Shown piece after piece: positions 1-5,954 of a stretch of DNA of 10,200 nucleotides (position 1 is the first letter of the stretch; each line of letters opens with the position of its first letter). A model generated the notes under the pieces. That model did no database searches and had not been told where the DNA came from. It was given only the letters and a program-made list of their open reading frames with translations. The position numbers and the translations under genes were made by a program. Source of the stretch: a bacterium (lineage in GTDB: Bacteria > Spirochaetota > Spirochaetia > JABEVK01); NCBI GenBank assembly GCA_021782055.1, contig JAJXVP010000084.1:1-10200 (forward strand), in the 5' to 3' direction.

Positions 1-434
1 CCCAACCTTGGAATGTTGCCTTGGCACAGGGGATCTCTCAAACTCAAGTCTTTTTGGCCCAGATGTTGGATGGCTTAGGCCAACTCGTCACAGGCAAAGT
101 TGACCCAGCTAAAAGCCTTTCGGGACCGTTGTTGATTGCCTACTACGTTGGTGATGTGGCCTCGCAAGGGTTTATGAGCGGATGGGGCGATGGAGTCGGA
201 GCGGTCGCTAATTTTCTTGCCTTCATCAGTCTGGCGCTTTTTTTAATGAACCTTTTGCCTTTACCAGCCCTGGACGGGGGAAATATCGTTCTGGAATTGA
301 TTGAACTGTTTCGGAGAAAACCGTTAAAGCCGATGACTTTAATCCGCTTTCAACAAGTCGGTTCTATGATCATTCTTGCTCTCATTATTTTTACAACGTA
401 CAATAATGTGATCTTTTTGATGCAACCAAAATAG
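1..434 (+). CDS. rseP: RseP-type site-2 intramembrane zinc protease, 3' part only
   Basis: This is the C-terminal 143 residues of an M50-family membrane protease; the first full codon is at position 3 and the reading frame is open to the window edge, so the start lies outside. RseP-family enzymes cut membrane-spanning anti-sigma factors or signal-peptide remnants inside the inner membrane. Visible are the family's SGPLLIA segment after the PDZ region, then a hydrophobic segment leading into NLLPLPALDGG, with LDGG at 270-281. The Asp of this motif is the third zinc ligand in the family; the HExxH motif would be upstream, outside the window. A last hydrophobic helix (about 345-420) ends just before TAG. 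A TTG at 21 is only an internal codon. The CpXC-like gene follows after 10 nt with its ribosome binding site overlapping this stop, so the two are probably cotranscribed. The family is clear; the substrate is unknown. Confidence 0.9.
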   Translation, partial: QPWNVALAQGISQTQVFLAQMLDGLGQLVTGKVDPAKSLSGPLLIAYYVGDVASQGFMSGWGDGVGAVANFLAFISLALFLMNLLPLPALDGGNIVLELIELFRRKPLKPMTLIRFQQVGSMIILALIIFTTYNNVIFLMQPK

Positions 435-444
435 GAGACACCTC

Positions 445-1038
445 ATGAGTGAAGTACAGACAGAAATCACGTGCCTATGCGAAGAGGTCTTTCCAGTTCA
501 CTACGAGGACGAGCTAGATATCGCCCAAGAGTCAAATCGAAAAACGATTTTAGAGGGCCAATACCTGAGTTTTTCGTGTCCTGCTTGCAAAAAAGCAATC
601 AAAATTGAGCCACGGGTGCGTCTTTACGATGGGAATGACTGTTGGGAAGTTTTTCCTGAGACCGAACGAGACCATTTTTTGGCGGGTGCCCTAGAGCTTT
701 CAAGAGATTTGCATCGCGTTGTCTTTGGATACAAAGAGATGGCCGAAAAAGTTAGAATTCTCGGCGACCGTCTGGATGACCGTCCGCTTGAAATTCTCAA
801 GTTCACCTTTTTAGAAAAGCAAGGCTGGCCTGAGGGTGTTTTTCTCACCTACCATGAAAACCGTGACGGAAAAATTTTCTTTTATATCGAAGGGTTAAAA
901 CAAAACGAAGTGGGAGTAACCGCTGTTCCAGAAACCTTCTACGAGCGCATTCAAAGCCAAATAGGCAACCCACCGCCCGAGTGGGCCGATGTCCTCGTAG
1001 GACCTTATGTTAGCGTTCAAAAACTCGGGACTCAGTAA
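445..1038 (+). CDS. CpXC-like cysteine-motif protein of unknown function
   Basis: A soluble 197-residue protein with no signal peptide or membrane helix. The N-terminal region has two cysteine pairs, C10-x-C12 (TCLCEE) and C45-P-A-C48, which look like a four-cysteine zinc-binding knuckle. The order CxC, then about 30 residues, then CPxC resembles the uncharacterised CpXC domain; I assign this from pattern memory only. The remainder (about 75-190) mixes helices and strands with no motif I recognise. The start ATG at 445 has an AGGAGA Shine-Dalgarno at 433-438 that begins inside the rseP stop codon, so translation is probably coupled to rseP. It ends convergently to the comFB gene 40 bp away. 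A role in envelope stress with RseP is possible from position alone but unproven. Confidence 0.75.
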   Translation: MSEVQTEITCLCEEVFPVHYEDELDIAQESNRKTILEGQYLSFSCPACKKAIKIEPRVRLYDGNDCWEVFPETERDHFLAGALELSRDLHRVVFGYKEMAEKVRILGDRLDDRPLEILKFTFLEKQGWPEGVFLTYHENRDGKIFFYIEGLKQNEVGVTAVPETFYERIQSQIGNPPPEWADVLVGPYVSVQKLGTQ

Positions 1039-1053
1039 CCCCCCCGGTTGCAG

Positions 1054-1071
1054 AAAAACTGTTCAAGCAGT
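1054..1071 (-). terminator. Weak candidate terminator for the rpsF-comFB operon
   Basis: On the minus strand, ACTG-CTTGAA-CAGT followed by five T residues lies 8 nt after the comFB stop. The position and T-tract are right for a Rho-independent terminator, but the stem is only four base pairs, and the sequence is also part of the 16-bp repeat. I see no better terminator in the 40-bp convergent gap, so termination may instead be Rho-dependent or further downstream. Confidence 0.25.
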
Positions 1072-1101
1072 AGCCTGGTCAATCCGTAGCCTGGTCAAGC
1101 C
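1054..1101. repeat. Short tandem repeat, 16-bp period, two good copies and one degenerate
   Basis: The units at 1070-1085 and 1086-1101 differ at one base (GTAGCCTGGTCAATCC against GTAGCCTGGTCAAGCC). A weaker third unit at 1054-1069 shares the core CTG-TCAAGC. The array covers the 3' end of the comFB gene on the minus strand and its downstream flank. Because 16 is not a multiple of three, each added unit shifts the comFB frame, and the present TGA stop (1079-1081) lies in the middle copy. It looks like recent slippage or duplication rather than a functional site. Confidence 0.8.
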
Positions 1102-1381
1102 GAGCATGACTGGGATTTTTCCAAACTTTTTGAATGGCTTGGGCAACGGCGTCTTGAATATCGCTAGCCGGGATATCTGCAGGGGCGTAAATTGCGCCTA
1201 AAAGCGTCACACGATACAACGGCTTAATTTTATTCAGTGCCATCGTTACCATGTCAAGAACACATTCTTGACAACGGCAAACTTCAGGCCGGGCAATTAA
1301 TTGCCGTTCAACCTCGTCGATGGTCATCCGTTCGCTTTCGTTAACTAGCAAACTGAAATCGTATTTTTGATGAAATGTCAT
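1079..1381 (-). CDS. comFB: ComFB-family protein
   Basis: A 100-residue protein with the hallmarks of the late-competence ComFB family: a three-cysteine motif CRCQEC (C35, C37, C40), the helix LDMVTMALNKI, then PLYRVT, matching the family's pattern of cysteines followed by a helix and a P-x-Y segment. The chosen start is ATG at 1381, preceded by a strong GGGGAGG at 1386-1392. A longer open frame back to 1534 runs inside dnaB without a ribosome binding site and is not used. The family was named from the Bacillus comF operon, where its role is unclear. More recently some ComFB proteins, notably in cyanobacteria, were reported as cyclic-dinucleotide receptors. The gene lies 28 nt after dnaB with no terminator between, so it is the last cistron of the rpsF operon. 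The C-terminal residues come from a tandem repeat. Its function here is not established. Confidence 0.82.
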   Translation of the reverse strand: MTFHQKYDFSLLVNESERMTIDEVERQLIARPEVCRCQECVLDMVTMALNKIKPLYRVTLLGAIYAPADIPASDIQDAVAQAIQKVWKNPSHARLDQATD

Positions 1382-1409
1382 ACGACCTCCCCTTGTAGTA
1401 TAGCGGGAT

Positions 1410-2744
1410 TTATTCGTGACCGCTATCCAAATTTTCAAATCGCGTAAACGATGGCATGAACAAGATTCTAACCGTACCGACAGGTCCTTTACGCTGTTTT
1501 CCGATGATAAGTTGAGTTTCGATATTCTCGCCACCGGAGGGTTTTGCTAGCCCATCATTCCCGGTATTTCGAGGCCGGTGCAGAAACAAGACCACATCGG
1601 CGTCCTGTTCAAGCGATCCAGATTCCCGCAAATCTGCTAAACCAGGCGTTTTGTCTTCTGTAACCCGCGTCAACTGCGAAAGAGCTACGACGGGAATTTG
1701 CAATTCTCGTGCTAACGATTTCAAAGATCGACTGATATCGGCAACCTGTTCGTGGCGAGGAAGGTTAAGATTTTCATGCCCGATCAAAGAAATATAGTCA
1801 ACGTACAAAATTTGAATATTGTGTTTGCTTTTCATCCGACGGGCCTGTGCACGAAGGTCTAAGAGCTTCATGTTTGGCGTATCATCGATATATAAATGCG
1901 CGTCAAAAAGCAAGGGAACCACATCGCGAAGGCTAGAAAAGTCCGAAGTTTTGAGAAAACCTGTACGAAGTTTGTTCGAATCAAGACGCGCTTCACTTGC
2001 TAGGATGCGGTCGATCAGGTCTAAGTCAGGCATTTCCAGCGTAAAAAAGCCAACCGGGATATCTTTATGCAGAGCCTGATAAGCCGCTATATTCAAAGCA
2101 AAAGTTGTTTTTCCAATCGAAGGACGAGCTGCAATAATGATAAACTCGCTGGGGTGAAACCCCGCTGTCATGTTGTCTAGATCTCTAAATCCCGAAGGGA
2201 TCCCGGTAATCGGTTCCTTAGATTTTGACAAGGCGATAATGCGGTCCATAGCCACATTGATCAGCTCAGAGGCTTTTTTGAATTGCCGTGTTTGACGTTC
2301 TTCGGCTAGCTCAAAAATCTTTTTTTCGGCATCTTCAACAGTTTGTCGGCTGGGAATGGATTCATCGTAGGCTTGAATAGAGATTTCTTGCGCTACTTGA
2401 ATAAGGCGGCGACGTTGCGCATGCGACTTTACGATTTCTGCGTAATACTCGGCATTGGCAGCCGAAGGAACAGACTGTGACAGCTGAGCAAGATAAACAG
2501 GCCCACCCGCCGCCTCTAACTTTGCCTCTTTTTGCAACGCGTTGGCCAAGGTCAGAACGTCAACCTGGATTCCTTCGCCTTGCATGACAATTATGGTTTC
2601 GTAAATCAGCCTATTGGACTGCTTATAAAAGTCCTGAGGCTTGAGAATAGGAAGAATGACATCAAGAATTTCACGGGACAATAAAATAGCCCCCAAAACC
2701 GCTGATTCTGCGTCGAGGTTTTGGGGGGGTACGCGCTCAGACAT
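1410..2744 (-). CDS. dnaB: Replicative DNA helicase DnaB
   Basis: This hexameric 5'-3' helicase unwinds DNA at the replication fork and recruits primase. At 444 residues it has normal length. The N-terminal DnaB domain (about 6-103) begins with PPQNLDAESAVLGAIL; a linker follows, then the RecA-like ATPase domain (about 175-440). Visible motifs are Walker A ARPSIGKT (206-213), the H2 region with TLEMP (235-239), Walker B ILYVDY (312-317), LSQLTR (355-360), DLRESGSLEQDADVV (371-385) and KQRKGPVGTV (416-425), which includes the family's arginine-finger region. The loop between LSQL and DLRESG is about three residues shorter than in E. coli DnaB, which I associate with spirochaete DnaB. No intein is present. 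ATG at 2744 follows the rplI stop by 4 nt, with only a weak GAG-type ribosome binding site inside rplI, so translation is probably coupled. Confidence 0.96.
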   Translation of the reverse strand: MSERVPPQNLDAESAVLGAILLSREILDVILPILKPQDFYKQSNRLIYETIIVMQGEGIQVDVLTLANALQKEAKLEAAGGPVYLAQLSQSVPSAANAEYYAEIVKSHAQRRRLIQVAQEISIQAYDESIPSRQTVEDAEKKIFELAEERQTRQFKKASELINVAMDRIIALSKSKEPITGIPSGFRDLDNMTAGFHPSEFIIIAARPSIGKTTFALNIAAYQALHKDIPVGFFTLEMPDLDLIDRILASEARLDSNKLRTGFLKTSDFSSLRDVVPLLFDAHLYIDDTPNMKLLDLRAQARRMKSKHNIQILYVDYISLIGHENLNLPRHEQVADISRSLKSLARELQIPVVALSQLTRVTEDKTPGLADLRESGSLEQDADVVLFLHRPRNTGNDGLAKPSGGENIETQLIIGKQRKGPVGTVRILFMPSFTRFENLDSGHE

Positions 2745-2748
2745 CCAC

Positions 2749-3201
2749 TCAGACTTCTTGAGCTTTAACTTCTACCTTAACAACGGCGAATTCGCGTTCC
2801 AAAACCTTGATACGAACATCATAGGTTCCCACCAACTTAATGGCGTTTCCAGGAACAGAAATATGGCGTTTTTCAACCACAGCACCGAGCTGAGCCAGCT
2901 GGTCAGCGACAATTCCGCTTGTCACGGCACCAAAGAGCTTGCCATTATCACCAGCCGGCATCGTAATGACGACCTGCATGCCCTGAAGTTTCTCTTTTAC
3001 GCCCAAAGCGGCTTGGCGTTTTTCTTCCTTGCGCGCTTCAATTTGGCGCTTCCGTTGCTCAATAATGGTTTGACCATGCTTCGAGAAAGGAATCGCAAAG
3101 CCTCGAGGAAGCAAAAAGTTTCGGCCGTAGCCATCGGCTACCTGACGAATCTCTCCCTCTTCTCCTACGTTTTCAACATCCTTAACCAGAATAACTTTCA
3201 T
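2749..3201 (-). CDS. rplI: 50S ribosomal protein bL9
   Basis: bL9 is a two-domain protein of the large ribosomal subunit that binds 23S rRNA near the L1 stalk and helps maintain the reading frame. The 150 residues match the family's usual length. The N-terminal domain opens with [13 protein letters not shown] and contains RNFLLPRG (27-34). A long charged connecting helix (about 41-75) leads to the C-terminal domain with GKLFGAVT (87-94). The start ATG at 3201 overlaps the last base of the preceding membrane-protein stop (TAATG). It has a GAGGAAAG Shine-Dalgarno at 3205-3212, so it can be translated strongly and perhaps by re-initiation. Confidence 0.97.
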   Translation of the reverse strand: MKVILVKDVENVGEEGEIRQVADGYGRNFLLPRGFAIPFSKHGQTIIEQRKRQIEARKEEKRQAALGVKEKLQGMQVVITMPAGDNGKLFGAVTSGIVADQLAQLGAVVEKRHISVPGNAIKLVGTYDVRIKVLEREFAVVKVEVKAQEV

Positions 3202-4232
3202 TATCTTTCCTCGCTATTCGTATTATAATTTCGAAAATTCACCCACAATTCTAACACGGCTAAAACAGACAAAAACACCAGCGTACCAATTTCCAAGGCC
3301 GAACCAAACCACAAGCAGAAAACCAGCAACAGCCCAGAAATTATCGATTTAAACAAAACAGGCCAATTCCAACGGGTCATTAAGGCCTGTACTACCCCAC
3401 CGCCCGCTAAAGCATGGATCAGCAAAGCTATCCAGGCGACGTTCAGCAACGGATAGAGCCAAAATCCCGTAACCTTATCTGACTTGGCGAGCATGACCAC
3501 TGCTAAGTAGATTGCCCACGAAAGTAACAAAACCCAGGTCGCTGTCGGGGGTAAACGAAAGTTCCTTAACAGGAAGGGTTCACCCCGGGTTAGTTCCCCG
3601 GAAGAATTGACCACGGGTGTCGCCCTTGTTAAACGCCATGTCAACAACCACACGAAAAAATACCCCAACAAAACGGAACTCAAAAGTGCCTCTTCAAACA
3701 TTTTGAGTACCAGGTCAGGATTTTTTAACCAGGCGGACGGAATGACGCTCGACCAGGAATTGACTGACGACCCGCCACTAGTGAGCAGAGTTTGCCAGAA
3801 CTTAGCAAAACCCTGCGAGAGTTCCGCTTGCATAGCCGGTGCCTTTGTTAATGCCCAGGCGGCGGGGAAAAGGAGCAAACCCACCCCTACCAAGGCAAGG
3901 GCTAAGCGGTACAAAAACCGCCACCCTAGGCGTTTTAAACCGTCAATAAGCAACCAGCCCGCAATGAGGCTGAACGCTATCCCGACGGTGAGGTATTCTA
4001 GGACACCCCAGCTCGCCATTCCGGACCATAGAAGCATTACCTCTTGACCGATAGCAATGGCGGCGAGGCTAATCGCGCTAGAGCCCCACAAAGCTCCGCG
4101 TCCACGAGCACCAGCCAGTTGCAGGGGGACAAGAAAAACTATACCCACCAGGCCCAACTGAAAGAGTACTCCAGAAAGCAAACCTAAACCTATGGTGAGG
4201 AGTGGTTTGCGACGCGAAGCCATAACCAGCAT
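3201..4232 (-). CDS. DUF2232/YybS-like polytopic membrane protein
   Basis: A 343-residue inner-membrane protein with about eight hydrophobic segments (roughly 10-38, 48-70, 77-97, 105-127, 180-199, 231-250, 258-280, 292-328). A soluble loop lies at about 130-175 and a basic loop at 197-225. Two features recall the DUF2232 family: NFRLP (224-228) just before a membrane helix, and a C-terminal end of the form E-x-W-x-NFR (328-334). In Firmicutes the family member YybS also lies in the rpsR-rplI-dnaB neighbourhood, which supports the call. No catalytic residues are visible, and its molecular function is unknown. ATG at 4232 is 4 nt after the rpsR stop with only a weak purine stretch upstream; a second ATG at 4223 is possible. 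Unlike in Bacillus, no GdpP/YybT gene follows it. Confidence 0.7.
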   Translation of the reverse strand: MLVMASRRKPLLTIGLGLLSGVLFQLGLVGIVFLVPLQLAGARGRGALWGSSAISLAAIAIGQEVMLLWSGMASWGVLEYLTVGIAFSLIAGWLLIDGLKRLGWRFLYRLALALVGVGLLLFPAAWALTKAPAMQAELSQGFAKFWQTLLTSGGSSVNSWSSVIPSAWLKNPDLVLKMFEEALLSSVLLGYFFVWLLTWRLTRATPVVNSSGELTRGEPFLLRNFRLPPTATWVLLLSWAIYLAVVMLAKSDKVTGFWLYPLLNVAWIALLIHALAGGGVVQALMTRWNWPVLFKSIISGLLLVFCLWFGSALEIGTLVFLSVLAVLELWVNFRNYNTNSEER

Positions 4233-4236
4233 AAGC

Positions 4237-4551
4237 TTAGTTCTTTACGTACGGCAAAAGTGCCAGCACACGAGCGATTTTAATCTGCTCAGCCAGTTTC
4301 CGTTGAAACTTAGCACTGGTTCCCGTGATCCGGCGAGGCAGAATCTTACCTCTTTCCGTAATGAACTTGGCCAGGATATCGGTACGCTTCCAGGTACAGG
4401 GCCACTTATGAACGGTGAATTTGCAAATCTTTTTCTTGAAGTACACCTTACCTCGGCGGCCACGATCTTGTCCATCGCGACGATCACCATCACCCTTCGG
4501 GCCGCGATCCATGCTTTCATCAACATCTTTCATTTCATTTTCAAACGACAT
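4237..4551 (-). CDS. rpsR: 30S ribosomal protein bS18
   Basis: bS18 binds 16S rRNA as a heterodimer with bS6 in the small-subunit platform. The conserved core runs from KKKICKFT (39-46) through [13 protein letters not shown] (66-78) to [19 protein letters not shown] (83-101). The N-terminal 35 residues form an extra acidic then Gly/Arg/Asp-rich tail ([13 protein letters not shown], then [12 protein letters not shown]), giving 104 residues against about 75 in E. coli. The common Cys after ITGT is Ser79, and only C43 and C52 remain, so a zinc-binding form is unlikely. The start is set by a strong GAGGAGG at 4557-4563, 5 nt before ATG. It lies 14 nt after ssb. Confidence 0.96.
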   Translation of the reverse strand: MSFENEMKDVDESMDRGPKGDGDRRDGQDRGRRGKVYFKKKICKFTVHKWPCTWKRTDILAKFITERGKILPRRITGTSAKFQRKLAEQIKIARVLALLPYVKN

Positions 4552-4565
4552 ATAAACCTCCTCAA

Positions 4566-5030
4566 TTAAAACGGAATATCATCTTCGTAGCTTTGGGGAT
4601 CATAACTGGGCGGAGGGGCCTCAGACCGGCCCCGAGATTCGGTAGGCCGAGCTTCTGATCTTGGCTCAGCCGACGGAGAGCGAGCTTCTGCGCCCCCACC
4701 CTGGCGGCTACCTAAAAGTTGAAGATTATTGACATTGACAACAACCTTCGAAAACTTTTGACCGTCTTTTTCCCAGCGATCCTGACGCAATTCACCATCT
4801 ACGGCGACTTGTGTCCCTTTGAGCAGGTAACGTTGTAGCGCCTCGGCCGTTTTACCCCACAGGGTTAGATCGAAGAAACTTGCTTCATCTACCCACTGTT
4901 CCTCTTTTTTTATCCGGCGATTGACCGCCAAACTAAAATTACAGATCGCTTGACCGGAGGCAGTAAACCGCATTTCCGCGTCGCGAGTAAGTCGACCGAC
5001 CAAAACAACGTGATTGACATCACCTGACAT
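4566..5030 (-). CDS. ssb: Single-stranded DNA-binding protein SSB
   Basis: SSB coats single-stranded DNA during replication, repair and recombination, and recruits partner proteins through its acidic tail. The 154 residues comprise an N-terminal OB fold (about 1-108, with [30 protein letters not shown] and [16 protein letters not shown]). A disordered Gly/Ser/Pro/Glu/Arg linker (109-147) follows, then the typical tip EDDIPF. ATG at 5030 follows the rpsF stop by 9 nt. Its likely Shine-Dalgarno is the GAAG/GTGAGA purine stretch at the end of rpsF. The rpsF-ssb-rpsR order is the classical arrangement in many bacteria. Confidence 0.97.
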   Translation of the reverse strand: MSGDVNHVVLVGRLTRDAEMRFTASGQAICNFSLAVNRRIKKEEQWVDEASFFDLTLWGKTAEALQRYLLKGTQVAVDGELRQDRWEKDGQKFSKVVVNVNNLQLLGSRQGGGAEARSPSAEPRSEARPTESRGRSEAPPPSYDPQSYEDDIPF

Positions 5031-5039
5031 AGGCTATTC

Positions 5040-5360
5040 TCACTTCGCTTCTTCTTTTTCTTTCTTTGACTCGTCTTTAATGGCTTCGTGAATAACAAAC
5101 AAGAATTTTAAGATTTCAGATTGAAGACGCAGGCTCTTGTCGGCTTCGACCACTTTTTGCGGGGGAAACTCGGTAACGAACATCACATAGTGCCCGCGTT
5201 CCTGTTTCTTGATGGGATAGGCGAGGTTGCGCTCCCCCATATCTTCTTCCTTCAGGATATTTCCCCCGAAGTTTTTTAGTTCGTTTCGAACGAACTCTAG
5301 GCCTTTGACATAGCTGTCTTGTTCGTGGCGGAATATAACCACGACGTCATAAGTACGCAT
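5040..5360 (-). CDS. rpsF: 30S ribosomal protein bS6
   Basis: bS6 is the small-subunit platform protein that pairs with bS18. The protein is 106 residues with the family pattern: MRTYDVVVIF at the start, GERNLAYPIKKQERGHYV (42-59), and LRLQSEILKFLFV (77-89). A short Lys/Glu-rich tail ends it. The start is ATG at 5360, set by a perfect AGGAGG at 5365-5370 with a 4-nt spacer. The open frame continues upstream to 5465, but that stretch is the leader and promoter, not protein. It is the first gene of a seven-gene operon. The S6:S18 complex is known to bind rpsF leaders in other bacteria and repress the operon; the leader here is structured (5371-5421). Confidence 0.97.
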   Translation of the reverse strand: MRTYDVVVIFRHEQDSYVKGLEFVRNELKNFGGNILKEEDMGERNLAYPIKKQERGHYVMFVTEFPPQKVVEADKSLRLQSEILKFLFVIHEAIKDESKKEKEEAK

Positions 5361-5370
5361 TATTCCTCCT

Positions 5371-5421
5371 TGCGGACTATACCCGCACAATGCGGGTGGG
5401 ATCCGATTCAACGAACCGGAT
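5371..5421 (-). promoter_or_regulatory. Structured rpsF leader with competing hairpins, candidate S6:S18 autoregulatory site
   Basis: Reading the minus strand, hairpin A is ATCCGGTTC-GTT-GAATCGGAT (5421 to 5401), a 9-bp stem with one G-U pair. Hairpin B is ACCCGCA-TTG-TGCGGGT (5397 to 5381), a perfect 7-bp stem. Hairpin C is TGCGGG-TATAG-TCCGCA (5387 to 5371), 6 bp with one G-U pair, and its 3' arm directly abuts the AGGAGG of rpsF. B and C share the same TGCGGG arm and cannot form together, so the leader could switch between an open and a partly occluded ribosome binding site. The G-U pairs favour an RNA on this strand. Binding by S6:S18 is inferred from known rpsF leaders; I did not confirm the published motif. 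Confidence 0.5.
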
Positions 5422-5430
5422 AAAGAGGCG

Positions 5431-5460
5431 TTGCCAAAACTAGCATGACCATGTTTTAAT
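5431..5460 (+). promoter_or_regulatory. Candidate promoter of the 5470 gene, giving a near-leaderless mRNA
   Basis: A -35 TTGCCA (5431-5436), an 18-bp spacer and an extended -10 TG-T-TTTAAT (hexamer 5455-5460, TG at 5452-5453) face the gene at 5470. Transcription would begin at about 5465-5470, leaving 0-5 nt before the ATG. It occupies the same 35 bp as the rpsF promoter on the other strand. Confidence 0.5.
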
Positions 5461-5465
5461 GTCAA
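5437..5465 (-). promoter_or_regulatory. Sigma-70-type promoter of the rpsF operon
   Basis: On the minus strand there is a perfect -35 TTGACA (5465-5460), a 17-bp spacer, and a -10 TAGTTT (5442-5437) preceded by TG at the extended -10 position (TGC-TAGTTT). The start of transcription would fall at about 5431, giving a leader of about 70 nt before the rpsF ATG. It is the best promoter match in the window and fits a highly expressed ribosomal-protein operon. Confidence 0.75.
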
Positions 5466-5469
5466 TCTG

Positions 5470-5928
5470 ATGCAAAACCGGATTCACTATGAAGATGACC
5501 TTTTTTACCTTACTCTTGTGATTAAAAATCTTAGAGAAGGCTTTCGTTTGCCCCTTGATCCAGAGTTTTTCCGAGAGAAATCCCTTGCGGATCTTCGCTT
5601 TCTCGAGGAAACACTCCTTCGCTTTTCGGACACGTTAAAAGAAAACAGCTTATTGATACGAAGAGCCGAATACCTTCACAGTTTGGTAAAAGTCGAGGGC
5701 GAATTTTTGCGGTTAGTAACTGAGGTCTTGCAAAACCAACTTGAATTTAGTGAAAACCTTGGGGATTTTTCTGACGAGCTAGCCCGGTATCAGGCCAAGC
5801 ACCGCGAAATCGAAACTGAAATTCGAGCGTTGCTTAAGGTGCTCAGCCAAGAAGAAGACGGCAAGCATGACGTGATCACTGCCACCGAGTTAGATCTTTT
5901 GATGCGCCCCGACGACTCCGAAAGCTGA
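5470..5928 (+). CDS. Conserved-looking helical protein of unknown function
   Basis: I do not recognise this 152-residue protein. It is soluble and predicted mostly helical, with no cysteines, signal peptide or membrane segment. Charged, heptad-like stretches at about 35-75 and 78-127 (for example LRFLEETLLRFSDTL and IETEIRALLKVL) suggest a helical bundle or coiled coil. The tail is acidic (RPDDSES). Codon use looks like that of its neighbours. The ATG at 5470 has no Shine-Dalgarno. It lies at the predicted transcription start of a promoter overlapping that of rpsF, so a leaderless mRNA is plausible. An alternative is TTG at 5548, codon 27, which has AGAAGG at 5535-5540; that would remove the first 26 residues. 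The gene is monocistronic: rpsF diverges from it and the HAD gene converges on it 26 bp away. Confidence 0.72.
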   Translation: MQNRIHYEDDLFYLTLVIKNLREGFRLPLDPEFFREKSLADLRFLEETLLRFSDTLKENSLLIRRAEYLHSLVKVEGEFLRLVTEVLQNQLEFSENLGDFSDELARYQAKHREIETEIRALLKVLSQEEDGKHDVITATELDLLMRPDDSES

Positions 5929-5954
5929 GACCACAGCATCGAGGCACAACCTTG

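Noticed and set aside
206..320. Possible mobile element, CRISPR array, tRNA or phage gene anywhere in the window
   Set aside because: I looked through the whole window and saw no spaced direct repeats, no terminal inverted repeats with a transposase, and no tRNA-like cloverleaf. The gene content is housekeeping.
1382..1534. N-terminal extension of the comFB frame into dnaB
   Set aside because: It lies within the dnaB 3' coding region without a ribosome binding site, while GGGGAGG sits just before the ATG at 1381.
2641..3228. 195-codon open frame on the + strand, antisense to rplI and the dnaB start
   Set aside because: It is the mirror of two strongly conserved genes, has no ribosome binding site, and its translation resembles no family.
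3607..4047. 146-codon open frame on the + strand inside the DUF2232-like gene
   Set aside because: It is antisense to a membrane protein with clear hydrophobic periodicity and neat operon spacing; the composition is shadow-like.
4192..4569. Overlapping open frames on both strands across rpsR
   Set aside because: bS18 is unmistakable in one minus-strand frame with a strong ribosome binding site; the others are shadows.
5361..5465. N-terminal extension of the rpsF frame, 35 extra codons
   Set aside because: It would translate the promoter and leader; the perfect AGGAGG before the ATG at 5360 and the standard bS6 length fix the start there.
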